From Pempheris klunzingeri (Eukaryota; Chordata; Actinopteri; Acropomatiformes; Pempheridae): a stretch of DNA of 64,000 nt. This document shows positions 24,292-36,714 of the stretch, piece by piece. The notes under the pieces were generated by a model. It was not told the DNA's origin. It saw only the letters and a program-made list of their open reading frames with translations, and did no database searches. Position 1 is the first letter of the stretch; the number at the start of each line of letters is the position of its first letter. A program made the translations under genes and the position numbers. Location of the stretch: contig NC_092016.1 of the NCBI RefSeq assembly GCF_042242105.1, positions 6,710,501 through 6,774,500 of the forward strand, read 5' to 3'.

Positions 24292-25695
24292 CATGTCCTG
24301 CCACACACTCACCTGGCTCCTGCTCACCTGCCTGCAATCAGCTCATCACCTCTGCAGTAGGTTTTATCAGCCCCAACTTTGCTGCCTCTCTTTGCCAGAT
24401 TGTTGTTTCTGCCACTGCAGCAGCCACACTCAGCCTCCTGGTTAAACTTTCAAGTTACTAGTTTTTGCTGATGCTCTGTTTTGTCGGCTGTGTCACAGAA
24501 TCCTTGCCGGCACCCACCCACCTGCCTCTAAACTATCACCTGGAAAAGAAAGTGGTGTAATCCTCAATATTGGGGAGTTCATTTTCTGTCATGTGGTCAG
24601 AAAATCGAAAGGATGTGTCCTAGTCTACCAGACCTCTTGGGCTCGTAACACCGTCACACTTTATTGTCAGACCAGTGTGTTTAAGCTTAAGGCCCTCTTC
24701 AAGCCATTGCACATTATCTCCTCCATTGTTTATGGAGGAGATAACGGTTTATGATGTGTTTGGTGTGGTTTTTGCATTTACATCTGCCATTAAAATGCAT
24801 TCTTGTCATCTCAATCTCCAACATGGTGTTCATACATCATCTCCGGTGTTAACGGTATTGTTTTGAAGCCTGGATGGCATCTGAAATTACATCCCAAAGC
24901 TCTAAAATCACAGATCAGCAGGAATGTCCAAAAGACAAATATTTTCCTTTTTCAGATACAGACATGCATAAAAGCATCACATCGACAGCACTTTATTAAG
25001 GTGTGCCATGCCAGGGTGTTGAAGCTGTACATGCTGTTTCATTGGCAAAGCAACAGTAAATGGAATGGATCCATCACTGCTGTTATTAATTTTATCCGAG
25101 CTTTTCTTGCTGTGACAAGCCAAAATATGTGCAATGATATAAATATTCTTTTACTAGAGAATTCAAACAGAAGTACAAAATGACACTTTATTTCATGCTT
25201 ATTTCTCACCTTCAACATCCAACCAGAAAATCTCAGGTGGGCAAAAGTGGCATGGGTGTTGTCGCTGTTTTGACTTGGGCTTTGTTTTGTTGACTCGCGT
25301 GTGTTTTTACATGCAATAAAGTCCTCATTTTGAACTGTGTGGAATCAGACTTTGATAATTGACGACTAATGCATCGTTTAGGCAGATGTAAGTTGTTTTG
25401 TGCTCTTACCACTTTCCAAACTTTTCTTGATACAAACTGTACCGAGCGATTAAAGACACATCTTATCTGGAGTCCACTGACTCTTGACACAATCACAAAA
25501 CTAACTGAACTTATCTAAGACCAGATTTGGTGGCCTTTGATTACAGCCCTGCCTGAAATAATTACATAACTTTTTTCTGTCTAAGGAATGATCACCTCTT
25601 GTGTGTTTTGTTATTAGTCTGATTTTATCAACCTGTTCCTCACTTTTCGTAGAACCGTCTGTGAATGAAAACCAAAAAGTGTGTTTTAAAAAGCA

Positions 25696-25701
25696 TTTAT
25701 T
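25696..25701 (-). terminator. possible polyadenylation signal of hyaluronidase B
   Basis: AATAAA on the minus strand about 235 bp downstream of the hyaluronidase B stop codon. A motif match only; other AT-rich candidates lie nearby. Confidence 0.35.
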
Positions 25702-25934
25702 AATTTGCTTAATTTTAGCTTTCAATTCAAATAAATTAGTTTTATATTTTCACCTTTTATCTTATAATTTGCAAAACGTGTGTTATATATCATCATATAT
25801 TCTTTTCTTTTTTTTTTTTAATGAACACAGGTGGTTGATATATTGTAGATCATTTCATCAAATTACATCAAATTTTATCTGCATTAATGAATATATAATA
25901 AAATATGAGGACAGTTTTGAAAACCGTAAAAAGT

Positions 25935-27881
25935 TTAAACCCAGATAAGTTTGATTCTGGTTGGATGCAGCAGTTTCGGTGAACAGCTCGACCCCGCATA
26001 GCACTGACAGGTGAAGTCTTTGGCCCAGGCGTCCAGGTTGGCGGCGGAGGGAAGACCAATCGCCACGTACTTCCTGTCAGCACGCAGGATGCTGAAGTAG
26101 GCGGGGTCCAGGTGGAGGTAGTGGGCGGAGTCGTAGCGCTTCCTGAGGCAGCGGCCCTTTCCCTGACACAACACCTCGCTGCAGAGCATGGTGGCTGCCG
26201 TCACGTTGGCGATGTATGGATTGAAGGTCGATGTCAGGTAGTCAGACAGAGACTGACAGGTAGCCTGGAGGGAGGGGAGGTGGGGGGGGGTCTATAAGTG
26301 AGACTCGTGTATTTTAGGACAGAAAGAAAAGGTAAGTCAATAACACACATAAGAGCAGAAATGCAAAATGAAGGTTCTTCAACATCTTTTAGTTCAGATA
26401 ACAAATTCTGCAGTGTCTTGGCTGCTAGTTCCTCCTAAAAGTTGAAACAAAGGCATATTAATTATTTGTCTGGTCATCTGTGTTCCCCTTTCCAGGCCAT
26501 TTTACTATAGCTGCAGACATGCATGGAAACTTTATAATAACATAACATTTATGTTTTACGATTCCTCCGATGCAGCTCAGGAAGGAAACATCATCCGTGA
26601 AAACAGAAACAGGGAATTTCATACTGAAAAGACTGTGGTTTTGTCAGTGTAGACATGTTTGGGAGGGATCACTTCACCGTCACAGCCATTTTTTAAAACA
26701 CATTGGTATGTGAATGTTAACCTAGTGACCAGTGAGTGTGCTTCAGAAAAATCGCAGTGACCTTGTCGTTGTAGTCTTTGCTTCCTCCCCACATTACGAT
26801 GCCTGACGCTCCCAGAGCTGCAGACTCTCCCACAGTGCTCACCAAGTCCATCTGAAAGAGGACACACCAAATAGAGAATGCATACTGTCTTAACTAATAC
26901 CTTCACTCCTAATAGGTAGTTTTTAAATTGATTTCAAGCTAATTTTGAGTTATCACACCGGCTCACCTGGCTCAGGAACATCTGGTTCTGGTCCCGGTAC
27001 AGTGGCCTGGAATAGACATAGATCGGCACTGTGTATGGACGTTTGGGCAGCATGGCTACCCTCAGTGCCTCCTGGACACGGTTGCGGACGTAGAGCATGG
27101 TCTGAGGGGAGTTTCTCAGGGTGTGGTGGAGGTAGATGGAGGGGAAGAGGGCGGTGCTACGCTCCCACAGCCACAGCATCTGGTCGTTGTGCTTCTGAGT
27201 CTTCGGGGAGCACCTCCCAGAGTAACCAGGCTTCTCCCAGCCATAGTTGTAGCAGTCGGGGAAAAGATAGAACCCCCATCGACGGCTTGGGCGCTCACCA
27301 ATGCCGAGGCTGATGGTCTTTTCCATGAAGCGCCGCCCAGCGTGCTGGAACTGGCTCTTTGCCAGTTGGGAAACTTTCTTTAATGTTAAAAATGGGGCTA
27401 TCTGCAGGGCATGAGTGATGGACAACCTCTGGTAAATACGTTTCGATCCCCAGTTCTGCTCCCACAGTGGGCGCCAAGACTCCCAGTCAATGACAGCCAG
27501 CCCAGGCGTGGAATCTTGGAAGATGTAGTGATCAATTTGACTCTGGGCCTTGGCCAGATGTTCTGTCAGATTGCCGTTTTGGGGCACTCCACCTCTGTAG
27601 CGTTTGCGTGCAGTGATGTCAACTTTAGGGTAGAGGCCGAGGCGGTCCTCGTAGAAGATGTTGAGGAACTGACCAGGCACGGCAGCAGGTGTTGTCACTG
27701 CCTGGAAGGCTGCGGTGTCCAGGGGGATGTCAAGCTTTTGACAGTAATCAGTGGGGGCGTTCCATATGGCCACAAAGGGGTGGTTGTGGATCAGTGGTGA
27801 CTCAGTAGGCGGTAGTGCAAGGATGGTGGTAGTAGAGCCAATGATACAGAGAGTGACACAGAACAGGAAGGACTTGGCCAT
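25935..27881 (-). CDS. hyaluronidase B, PH-20/SPAM1-like, probably secreted
   Basis: Three coding exons: 27881-26967, 26851-26762 (90 bp) and 26264-25935, all phase 0, giving 444 residues. The start MAKSFLFCVT at 27881 is chosen because a TTTGTCCAG acceptor ends 11 bp upstream. A signal peptide precedes the glycosyl hydrolase 56 domain (IWNAPTDYC, IFYEDRLGLYP, GGVPQNGNL). The catalytic motif AVIDWESWRP is intact (Asp132, Glu134). Further on are FYLFPDCYNYGW and LFPSIYLHHTL. The 90-bp exon encodes [16 protein letters not shown]. The last exon carries the EGF-like cysteines (CSEVLCQGKGRCLRK and CQCYAGSSC) and ends at LLHPTRIKLIWV with no hydrophobic anchor signal. It is the shortest of the four paralogues. 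The short final cysteine spacing groups it with gene A and with mammalian PH-20. It is likely an extracellular hyaluronan endoglycosidase; substrate preference is not predictable from sequence. Confidence 0.93.
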
Positions 27882-27891
27882 CGCGGTGTCT

Positions 27892-30800
27892 CTGGACAAA
27901 TGGAGGAAAGATAACAAATATGGCTCACTCCCATGTCAGCCTATCCACTCATATTTCATGTTCAGGGTTTGTCATATCAAAGGTCAAACATGTTGGTGTG
28001 TTCCAAACATGTACATGTAAGAGCTGCAAATGGAAAAAACACTGTATAAAATTGCCTGTAGACTGCACAGTCATGTACATGTATTGCATGTCACACTGTG
28101 TGAGATGGGTCCAATAAAATCTTGACCTGTGTCACACTGCCTTATCAGTCTGAAGCTGTCCAGAGGGCTTGTGGATCAGAGATGAAATACCATCCATACT
28201 GGGTTAAAATGTTTTAATGAGTTTGTTTATTTCCTTGCTTTGATTATATTTGTAGGAAGTTGACAGAAATGATAAGATATCAAAAAGAAGTTATATGATA
28301 ATTGTTTGTTCTTTATTCTATTTGCTCGGCTTTCTTCAACATAGGACTTGGAACAACAGTAGAAATAGCTTTCTATGCCAACTTTATCTGTTGATCAATG
28401 AATTTTCTTCCAAAGAAATAAACTAATGAAATATGTCAGCAGATCAAACAACTGTATACAGAAGTTTATTATCATGTTATCATTATATATGCTGTACTTG
28501 GATGTTCTTAATTAATTTAGTATGGTTTTTATGCGACTATGTGATAACTACCCAGCCATTTTGAACAAGTGTCTCTTGTCAAACATGTAATATTTGAAAT
28601 AAAGATAGAGGAATATATTCATAAAGGTTCTCAGCTTTTATAAAGCTAAGAACCTTTATGAACCTTTATGAACCTCTTTAAACCTTACTAAAAAATTTGA
28701 AGAAACCTGAAGACATATTGTCCAGATGATCAGATGACTGATTCTACATTGTTTACATATCCAATAATCTCCATTATTGTACCATATACAGTAAGTGAAA
28801 TACATATTTTAAATAGTTTTGCAGTATTTCCATATTTTGACATGTCATCAGTTCCTACCTGCTGCTCTCTTCAGTGATCTGTGAAGGACTGTTTCGAAAC
28901 CATGTCTCTTTTTTTTTGCTGCTTCATGTGTTGGAGGAAACTCTTTCTTCACTGTGATCGTTATCGGATCGATGTCTTATCTTATCTCAGCATATTTCTT
29001 TTGGTTATTTGGATATTTTCTGTTTCTTTATATTGTGCTCCAGTTCCATAAAATTCCTGGTTGAGTTTACAGCCTGTCCTCATATCAAAAACATCAGTGG
29101 TCGTTTTTTCAGGGGCTGAGGGAAGAGGTCGGGATGGTTGGACGTGTCAAACACAGGACTTTCACCCAAGGGGCCGCTGTTTGTGAAACCAAGAGTAAAC
29201 GTTAAGTTATTTTAACTGAGGTCATTTACGGCTCCCAGATAACATAACATTTAATGAAAATGATGTTGCATCACAACACAGCCTCAAAATATCAAATATT
29301 TTGAAAGCACTATATCAATACTTCTATAATTGAAATATCCAAAAGCTAAACAAGGAATCCCCATCTCCATGTCACATATCGAATGATTAGTGTCACTGTT
29401 TGATTATTTGGACACATTAGGGACAAATTATGTGTGTAACTGTACTGAAGACCAGCATCTGCATTTAACTTCCTCCGATGAAACATTCTCAGGGTTTTGA
29501 CTGTGTGACATTTCTCATGTGTCATTGCTGGTGAGAAAGCAGAGAATGTGATCTCTCAGTTAAGACCTCTTCCCCTTTTTCAGTCGTCAGTATTTGGACA
29601 GGAAGCCAGCTGGCAGGTGATTCTGGTTTCTTGGTTTGTTGCTTTGGAAAAAGAGTGTTTTTTCTATTTCTGGATATATTTTATATAACTAATGCTCATC
29701 ATACTGTGTGTGCCATGCACATATTACACAAAGTGGAAGTTGCCTCTCTGATTATCCAACATGGCTGCCATCAGCTCCCCTAAAATCCTCTCTTTGGGTG
29801 CACAGAAATAATAGACACACAGGTCTAATGAAGAAAAGTCTTTATTTGCAGTGCATTTACATTCAGGTAACATTTTTCATGTGTTGCATAGTCCTTCTTG
29901 CATATTTGGTTTACAATCTTAGAACAAAAAAAAACACAGGAAGTGCAGGAAACAGTTACTGCATGATGATGAGTGAAGTCAAACCTGAACTTCACCTGAA
30001 GATATGAGATGAAAATTCTGACTCAGTTTAAACCAGGATCAGTGTTACACAGACTTGGGATAGATGCTACATGTTTAGGTCCAAAAAGTCCAAAAAGTTA
30101 TGGAAACTCAACTCATTAGACTTTTTTTCCTAGTCTCTGGTCCACCGCTGTTCTGGATTTGGTTTAACTCGAGGTCAGTCGATCCAAGATAGCCAGTTCC
30201 AGACAGTTGAGGACATGTTTATAGTGGTCTGATCTGATGCCCCAATCAGCAGTGTCTTCCAGAACTGTTACACATTATTCATATGACTGTTTTCTGCTCG
30301 GCCATCTTGGACTTGGTTGGTAAACGCCATCTGCTAATTAAGGCTGAAACCTCCAGGACAAGGGAGGAAAATTGACATTGAGAAGAGATTGTTTTGTGAA
30401 CTTTAGCGTCCTCGTTAACTGCTCTGTAGGATTAAACTGGGAAAGTTCCAGTTAAAAATCAATCAAGACAGCGAAAGAGAATTTAAAACTTTATCGAGGC
30501 ACCAAAAAACCAGCAAGAACCACTTTTCTGGACTCACATCTATTCAGGTTCGGATTCAAGTCAGGTTCAAATAATTGGACTCAAAAAAACCTGTGTTGAG
30601 TTGTACGTCAGTTTTCAGCTCTCAGTCCTATTTTTGCAGGAGATGACACTCATATCACATAATTTACTGCTCTACAATCCAGATTTGGCAAGAAGTATGC
30701 ATTGAAGAACCGCAGAACCACAGAGAGCCACTGAGTCATGTATCCAGATACAGTATGTGCCATCTTTTACATCCTGTTCAGTGTTTCGTCATACCTACAG

Positions 30801-32305
30801 TACTGACAGAGACTTAACTGTTTGGTCCACAAGATAAAATACAATCAAAAACTCAACACAGTCTGTTGATTTGATTCCTCCAAACTGAAATATAGCAACA
30901 TCAACCAGAACATAATCACTGATAACCAAACATGATCCTCTATACTGAGGGTTTTTTTAGGGCAATAAGCCCAACAAAAAATGAAAGATATGGTACAGAT
31001 ACATCATATTTTTTAAATCAATAGCACCTACAACATGTGCATGCCACGTCCCAACAGGCTCAAATATGAGGCATTTCCTATCAAGCTGAACTTGAAGAGT
31101 ATAATGTAAGCAACGATATAAAAAAATACACACTTAATGTATAATGTCAAGTGAAAGTGTATTGTTGAGAATAAAAAAATCAATCCCATCAGAAATGAAC
31201 AAACCAGAATCCTTATAGGATGTCTTCAAAAACACCACTGACGAAGCGTCAAATATTAGTGATTATTTTCCTACATATGGCTGTGTGGTAGCATTAACAC
31301 CCTTTGGTTTCCATTGGAAGTCTTGGCGGTCTCCACCAAACAAACCAGAGGATCTTCCTGCAGCGAGCCATATTTTACCGTAGTTCATCCCTCCGATTCA
31401 ATCCTTGGCTCTGCATTGACGCTGGATGATCATCATGTCAAGCTGAAGGTGACTCAGTCCACAGTTTAACAAACAGCATCTACATCTACTAATCAACATT
31501 CCCGGAAGAACCGATGCAGTTGTGGCCCAAGAGGCAGTGCAGACTGTTGCAGGAGTCAAAAAAAGTCCGCCGAACCTTCATCTGTCAACGTGCTGAACCT
31601 CTGTGTCACGTAAAGTGCCATCGCTGCCATCACAGTGTCATTCTTTTTAAATATTACTTTTCAACACAGCAACTGTCAGAGTTGCTTACTTACTTACTTA
31701 CTTTGAGTTTCTTGTTAAGTAGCAAATGTTTGCATGCTAACACACTAAACTAAGATTATAAATATGATCTAAACATTATTCTGGCTTGACATGTAACGTT
31801 GTACGCATGCTGATGGTAGCATCAGTATTGTATCTAGGCACAGTTTTACAGAACTGCTAGCACAGCTGTAGACTCTATAGCGTTGTTGGACAGTTGGTTG
31901 GAGTAAACCAGCAGCTGGAAGAATCGCTTTGGTCCAAAGAACGAAAGATGAGAATGTGTTATTTGATATTTTGCTGGCAGCAGTAAACCTGGTGTTTGTG
32001 AGCACAGCACCAAACTACTTTGAATTACTCAGCAAATCTGAGATATGAGCAGTGATTCAATGGTGTGGAACCAAAATAAAAACTGTTTAGTAAAAAACAA
32101 TTACTTGATGATGATCAACATTTGTTAAGGTTTTGAAAATGATGCTGCTGCTGCTGGTGGATCCGGAGAGAGAATAATGTCCTGGGGTCAAATCCAGCCA
32201 AAGGCTTGTCTGTCTCCATCTTGAGTCAAAAACATCATACTGTCTGTGTGTTGAGAAGTAACATCTGGTACAGCTGTGTGGGGAAAAAATGACTCCTCCT
32301 TTTTG
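27892..32305. other. intergenic region between hyaluronidases B and C
   Basis: About 4.4 kb, AT-rich. It holds an imperfect palindrome at 28620-28660 and a minus-strand AATAAA at 29841-29846 that could end a long hyaluronidase C 3' UTR. A short (TTAC)n tract lies near 31687-31702. The 5' non-coding exon of gene B should lie here, but I cannot place it. No other gene seen. Confidence 0.55.
28620..28660. repeat. imperfect 41-bp palindrome
   Basis: The sequence pairs with its own reverse complement around 28640, with 18 of 20 positions complementary; each arm is essentially CATAAAGGTTCT then AGCTTT. It is followed by short direct repeats of AACCTTTATG. It lies about 740 bp upstream of the hyaluronidase B start codon. 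Confidence 0.85.
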
Positions 32306-35300
32306 TCAGAGTGCATCATACAAATTTACCAACGATAAATTCAACAAGAGCATCAACAGCATCAGGTGAAGGCTGCAGTGAGTCAATGGCGCCTCACTCT
32401 CCCCTCCCTCCCACCGCTGCTCGTCCTCCCACTTCGTCCTCTGCCTCTTCTGCTCATCCTCCTCCTCGTCCTCCCTCCGCGGCCCATCGTCCTCCCTAAC
32501 TTTGTTGATGCTGTCGCAGCGCTCGCCCTCGTGGTCTTGGTAGCAGTGGCAGCGAAACCTCTCGGTCAGCAGCTGCAGGTCGTACTGCGAGTGCCACCCA
32601 GTGACAGTGAAGTCCCCGTCACCTGTGGTCTGGATGTGGTAGCTGTCAGGGCTCAGATGGAGGTAATGATGGGCAAGGGGGTCCCGGCGAACGCAGCGGC
32701 CGTTCCCCTGGCACAGGAAGTCGCTACAGACTTCAGCAGCTCGCGTCACGTTAGTGATGTACTGGCCAAGGCGGTGGCTCAGGAAGGATTTCACCTTGGT
32801 GCAGTTATGCTGTGGAAAGAAAACACCACATAACAGTCATGATGTGATGTGCTTTAGCTCAATTTGTCATTACATTGATTTGAATTTTTAGAGTTGCCTA
32901 ATGACAAAACAGCACCTGTTCTGGAGTTGGGTGGGTAAATGTGTGTGCTGTATTGACGAAGGAAAAATGAATTCCCCCGCTGTAAAATCTGTTGTACTTC
33001 TTGGTCGTCTGACTCATTGCTGACCAGGAAAAACTTCAGGCTCTAATCAGCCTGTTCACCTTCAATGAATTTCAGTATGGGGAGTTTTTGTTGAGTCTTG
33101 CTTTTGTCATTTTTGAGCTGTTCGTGGCGGATGGTAACCCTGAGAGAGTGGAGTGAAGAGGATTTTTGGATATGTGAGTGAGAAGCTTGCGCAGAAGCCA
33201 TCATGGTAAGTGTAGGCACTGCCAGCACAGCGCTTAGAGCATGAAGAACTCGGTCAATGTAGCACGCACTGATGTGTTTATCACTTCAATGCAATACGTT
33301 CACCCTCAATGCTGATTGGGCATCCACATAAAAAGAGGCAAAGTTTCCCTTTAAAGCTGCATTCACTGATGTTTTGGCCACTAGGAGGCAACAGAACAAA
33401 CTGTTAATACAACACCTGAGATATTATCCCCTCATTATGTGGACACAAACACAACTCCAATGGAGTGATCTTGTTGTTCTGTTCCCCTATTGGCCAACCC
33501 CCCCCCAAAAAAGCCAATTAAAAGATCCAGAATTAGTACCGAGGTAGTGACGCTTGACGTCAGTTTTGGCAGCTAGCTAAGGTTGTCAAAAGCAATTTAA
33601 TGGCAGGTTTTAAGAATTTAGACGGGTAACAGATATGCCCAAATTGTACACTTTTGAAAAGCTGATATTCTGGCTCTGACTATCAGTTGCTGTTCAGACG
33701 AGCGTTTTTTTCCATGCAGACAGGATCGCAGCAGGCCGTAAACACATGTGCATTATAGTTTTCAAAATGTCAGAGTGGTTTCACAACACACGGCGACCAC
33801 ATGATGTCGTCTCTCCATTGTCTGGCTATATTTACAGCTGTGGCTTGTTTGGAGTCCAAAACGAATCCAGAAGCTTGAGGAAAGAATGTTTTTTTTTTTT
33901 TCACATGAATGTACAATGTCAGACTTCATCTGTTTCTACAGCACAAGTTAGAACAAAAGAAAAAGTCTGACAGCAGATTATACGCCACAACCACACATTT
34001 GACCTGGATTTAATTATTCTTTGTGTATCAATGAATCAGGGACTGACAGAGGGAGCTGGGATATTTTTCCTCTGTAAGCCATCAGGTCACTTTTACAGAA
34101 AGTAAGAGGGGGTAAAGATCTTTGGGGGTTTTTTTTTGGTTCAGGGTAAAGGACACCCACCCTGGACGAGGTCAGGTTCAGGTCTCCCCAGATGACGAAT
34201 CCTGCAGCTCCCAAAGCAGCACTCTCCCCAATGGTGTGGATCAAGTCTTTCTACAGGAAACACACAACTACAGATGTCACATCACATGGTCTGTGTCCAT
34301 CAGTGACACACACATAAAATCATCTAACACACAGTTACCAAAAAGCTGTCGAGTTAAATTCTCAAACAAAACAAAAATGATGTGCTTTTGCGAAGAGAGT
34401 TCTGTCATGTGCCATGGTCATAGTCTTTTTATTGGATGTAAATAATTTGTAAGCGCACAAGTATTTATAATCAGTACAATAACTCCTCGACATCGTCAGC
34501 ACACCTCTGTAAATAAATGACTCTTCTCATTAACTGCAGCTCAACACGTTCTATGTGTTTAGACAGCACACTGATCTATACACCGCACTGCATCTGTGAA
34601 TGTTACATAGAAGTTTTACGTTAAGTTGGGGATCTTATGCACATTACATAACATTGACCTCATTCCCACAACTGCCCAAAGTTTTCTGCAACATAACTTG
34701 CATGATCAGAAGTTTGGTGCTTTTCTGTGGAGTTCCACTAGATGGCAGTAGTGAATAGCTCAGAGAAGTCAGTGCAAGCACACAGTGTGATAATGAACAG
34801 TAGATCTGTATGTCAGTAGATTTGTTGTTGTGTCTTTAACATCTATGTATAAACTACATCTGACACTGCAGCTTATGAAGCTTCTCAACACTACACTCTT
34901 CTAGAAATGAAAAGGTGGGTAGGAGTGATAGAAAATAACTAAGTACCTTTACACAAGCACTGAATTTAAGTTTGAGTTTCATTCCATTCTCTGCTACTGT
35001 ACAGTTCAGGGGGAAATGCTATACTTTTTTACTCCATTACATTTATTTGATAACTTTTACAGATTAAAATTTCAAAATATAATCAGTAAATAAAATATGA
35101 TCTACCATTAACAGACAGGCGGATATACGTGGACTGTATCTAAGAAATAGGGCAGGACTACTACCCAATCAGAGGCAGGGTCTTTGTGGAACGAATGTCA
35201 CTTCTGGCTCCTAAACAAAGATGGCGATGAACAAAATGCCACACTCAAGGCCTCAAAACAATAGTCCACAAACCAGTGGGTGGCGTCGCGGTGGTCTACT

Positions 35301-36682
35301 TTTTATATACTATTGTCACAGGTCTATGGAAGCGACACTCACAGCCTTTTCCCACCATTCCTCACCCATCTTTGATGAGGCTGCTGGCGACATCTTACTA
35401 ACCTCACATGAAGAGCTGCATAATTTTCTACAGAATGGAAATCATGATGTTTTTACCACTCAGAATTGAGGCCAGGCCATACTTGAGGTTACATATTTTT
35501 TAGATGAAAACAGATTTACTGCATTTTTTTGTGTAGACTAAAGAAATAGTGTGATTATATTCTTTATTGACTTGATTGATTGATTGAACAGAAAGTGGGT
35601 GTGGCCCAGCGACTACAGCGGTGTGATTCGACATTCAGCAAAATGTAAGAATAACAAGCTACTGCACATTAATTAACACTGAACTGACAGTAAAACAGCT
35701 ATGTTGGTGTGACAAACGTTCTTACTGCAGTGAGGAAGGCCAGGGCTTCGTCTCGGTAGCCCAGCCTCAGGTACACGTAGGTGGGGAGGTCGTACTCCTT
35801 GGAGGTAAGCGAGGCGATGCGGAGCGACTCTCTGATCCTGTGCTGGGAGAAGTGCAGGTTGCTGATGCTGTTGGTGTGACTTTTCCTGATCGCCACAGAG
35901 GGGAAGAGCGCTGTGCTGCTGTTCCACAGCCACAGCAGCTCGTCGTTCCTCAGCCTCTCCAGCACTGGGCAGAACCCTGTGTAGTTCTGCTCGTGCAGGT
36001 TGTAGTTATGGCAGTCAGGGTAGAGGTAGAAACCCCAGAGGCCGTTGGGGCGAAGGCGTGTCCCTAACTGGATAGTCCTCTGCATGAACGCCCTGGCACT
36101 CTTCTCAAACCGCCGCCGTGCCAGCTCCTCCACCTGTGCTGCTGTCACGTTGACATACGCCTTAGCGGTCAGCTCCCTGGACTTGCGCCGGTAGATATCC
36201 TTCTTGTGCCAATTACGGCTCCACTGAGGCCTCCAGAACTCCCAGTCAATGACGGCCATGCCACGGAAGTCCTCAGCAGGGATGAAGTGGTTGATGTCCT
36301 GGTAGGCCTTGAACAGGTGCATGTCCAGGCTGCTGTTCTGTGGCACGCCACCGTGCACAGCGGTGCCCTGCGGCGTGTAGTGGGGATAGTAGCCCAGCCG
36401 GTTGGCATAGAAGATAGTGACATTCTGGCCCGTCCAATCAGCCCGCGGACTCCCTTGGATGTGGAAGAGGCGGTCGATATTGGTGGTGATGTTGTACTTA
36501 ATGGAGCACATGTCCAGCGGGGCATTCCAGGCTGCGATGAAGGGCTTCCTGGATATCAGAGGCAGCTTGGCAGGTTTCTGACCGAAGGCGGCGTGAAAGA
36601 GCAAGAGCAGCCAGGAGCAGGTGAGGGCAACAGGTACGACATGGTGGGAGGAGGATGTCCCGCCCACTGGCACCACAGGCAT
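32306..36682 (-). CDS. hyal4: hyaluronidase C, HYAL4-like
   Basis: Three phase-0 coding exons: 36682-35726, 34250-34161 (90 bp) and 32809-32306, 516 residues. The start [10 protein letters not shown] precedes a hydrophobic signal sequence ([17 protein letters not shown]). The glycosyl hydrolase 56 domain shows [33 protein letters not shown], an intact [10 protein letters not shown] (Asp146, Glu148), [11 protein letters not shown] and [16 protein letters not shown]. Several of these closely resemble mammalian HYAL4 as I remember it. The 90-bp exon encodes [20 protein letters not shown]. The last exon has EGF-like cysteines ([27 protein letters not shown]). A stalk of about 30 mostly acidic and basic residues ([12 protein letters not shown]) follows, then a hydrophobic tail ([13 protein letters not shown]) that could be a GPI signal. 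Human HYAL4 acts on chondroitin sulfate, so the substrate may not be hyaluronan. An out-of-frame upstream ATG is noted under findings. Confidence 0.93.
33345..33510. repeat. dispersed repeat fragment
   Basis: Contains TAAAGCTGCATTCACTGATG, TTTTGGCCACTAGGAGGCAAC and a TTGTTCTGTTCCCCTATTGGCC block, a composition I recognise from non-autonomous elements spread through fish genomes. It lies in intron 2 of hyaluronidase C. Boundaries are approximate. Confidence 0.45.
34915..35105. repeat. dispersed repeat (TACTCCATTACATTTATTTGA type)
   Basis: A stretch with AAGTACCTTTACACAAGCACTG and TTTTTACTCCATTACATTTA. This is the pattern of a widespread fish repeat whose other strand reads as AAGTAAAAGT-rich sequence. 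Related fragments appear at 42745-42850 and, in the other orientation, at 63010-63085. It lies in intron 1 of hyaluronidase C. Confidence 0.5.
35130..35340. repeat. dispersed fish repeat, related to 19030-19365
   Basis: Contains GGGCAGGACTACTACCCAATC, an AAACAAAGATGGCG block and CAGTGGGTGGCGTCGCGGTGG, followed by TTTTTATATACTATTG. The first block matches the repeat at 19290-19320. It lies in intron 1 of hyaluronidase C. Boundaries are approximate. Confidence 0.5.
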
Positions 36683-36690
36683 CCTGGGGT

Positions 36691-36714
36691 TCAGGAGGAG
36701 CAGCTGTCAATCAT
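36691..36714 (-). promoter_or_regulatory. possible upstream ORF of hyaluronidase C
   Basis: If the acceptor CTCTCTTCAG ending at 36716 is used, the transcript has an ATG at 36714 opening a seven-codon frame (MIDSCSS, TGA), eight bases before the main ATG at 36682. An alternative acceptor (CTGAACCCCAG ending at 36684) would remove it. Confidence 0.4.

Larger units (their letters stand above)
20697..25934. other. intergenic region between hyaluronidases A and B
   Basis: About 5.2 kb. It should contain the 5' non-coding exon(s) and promoter of gene A and the 3' UTR of gene B, since the first coding exon of A follows a splice acceptor. Microsatellites lie at 23969-24009 and 24254-24290. No further gene is recognisable. 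Confidence 0.6.
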
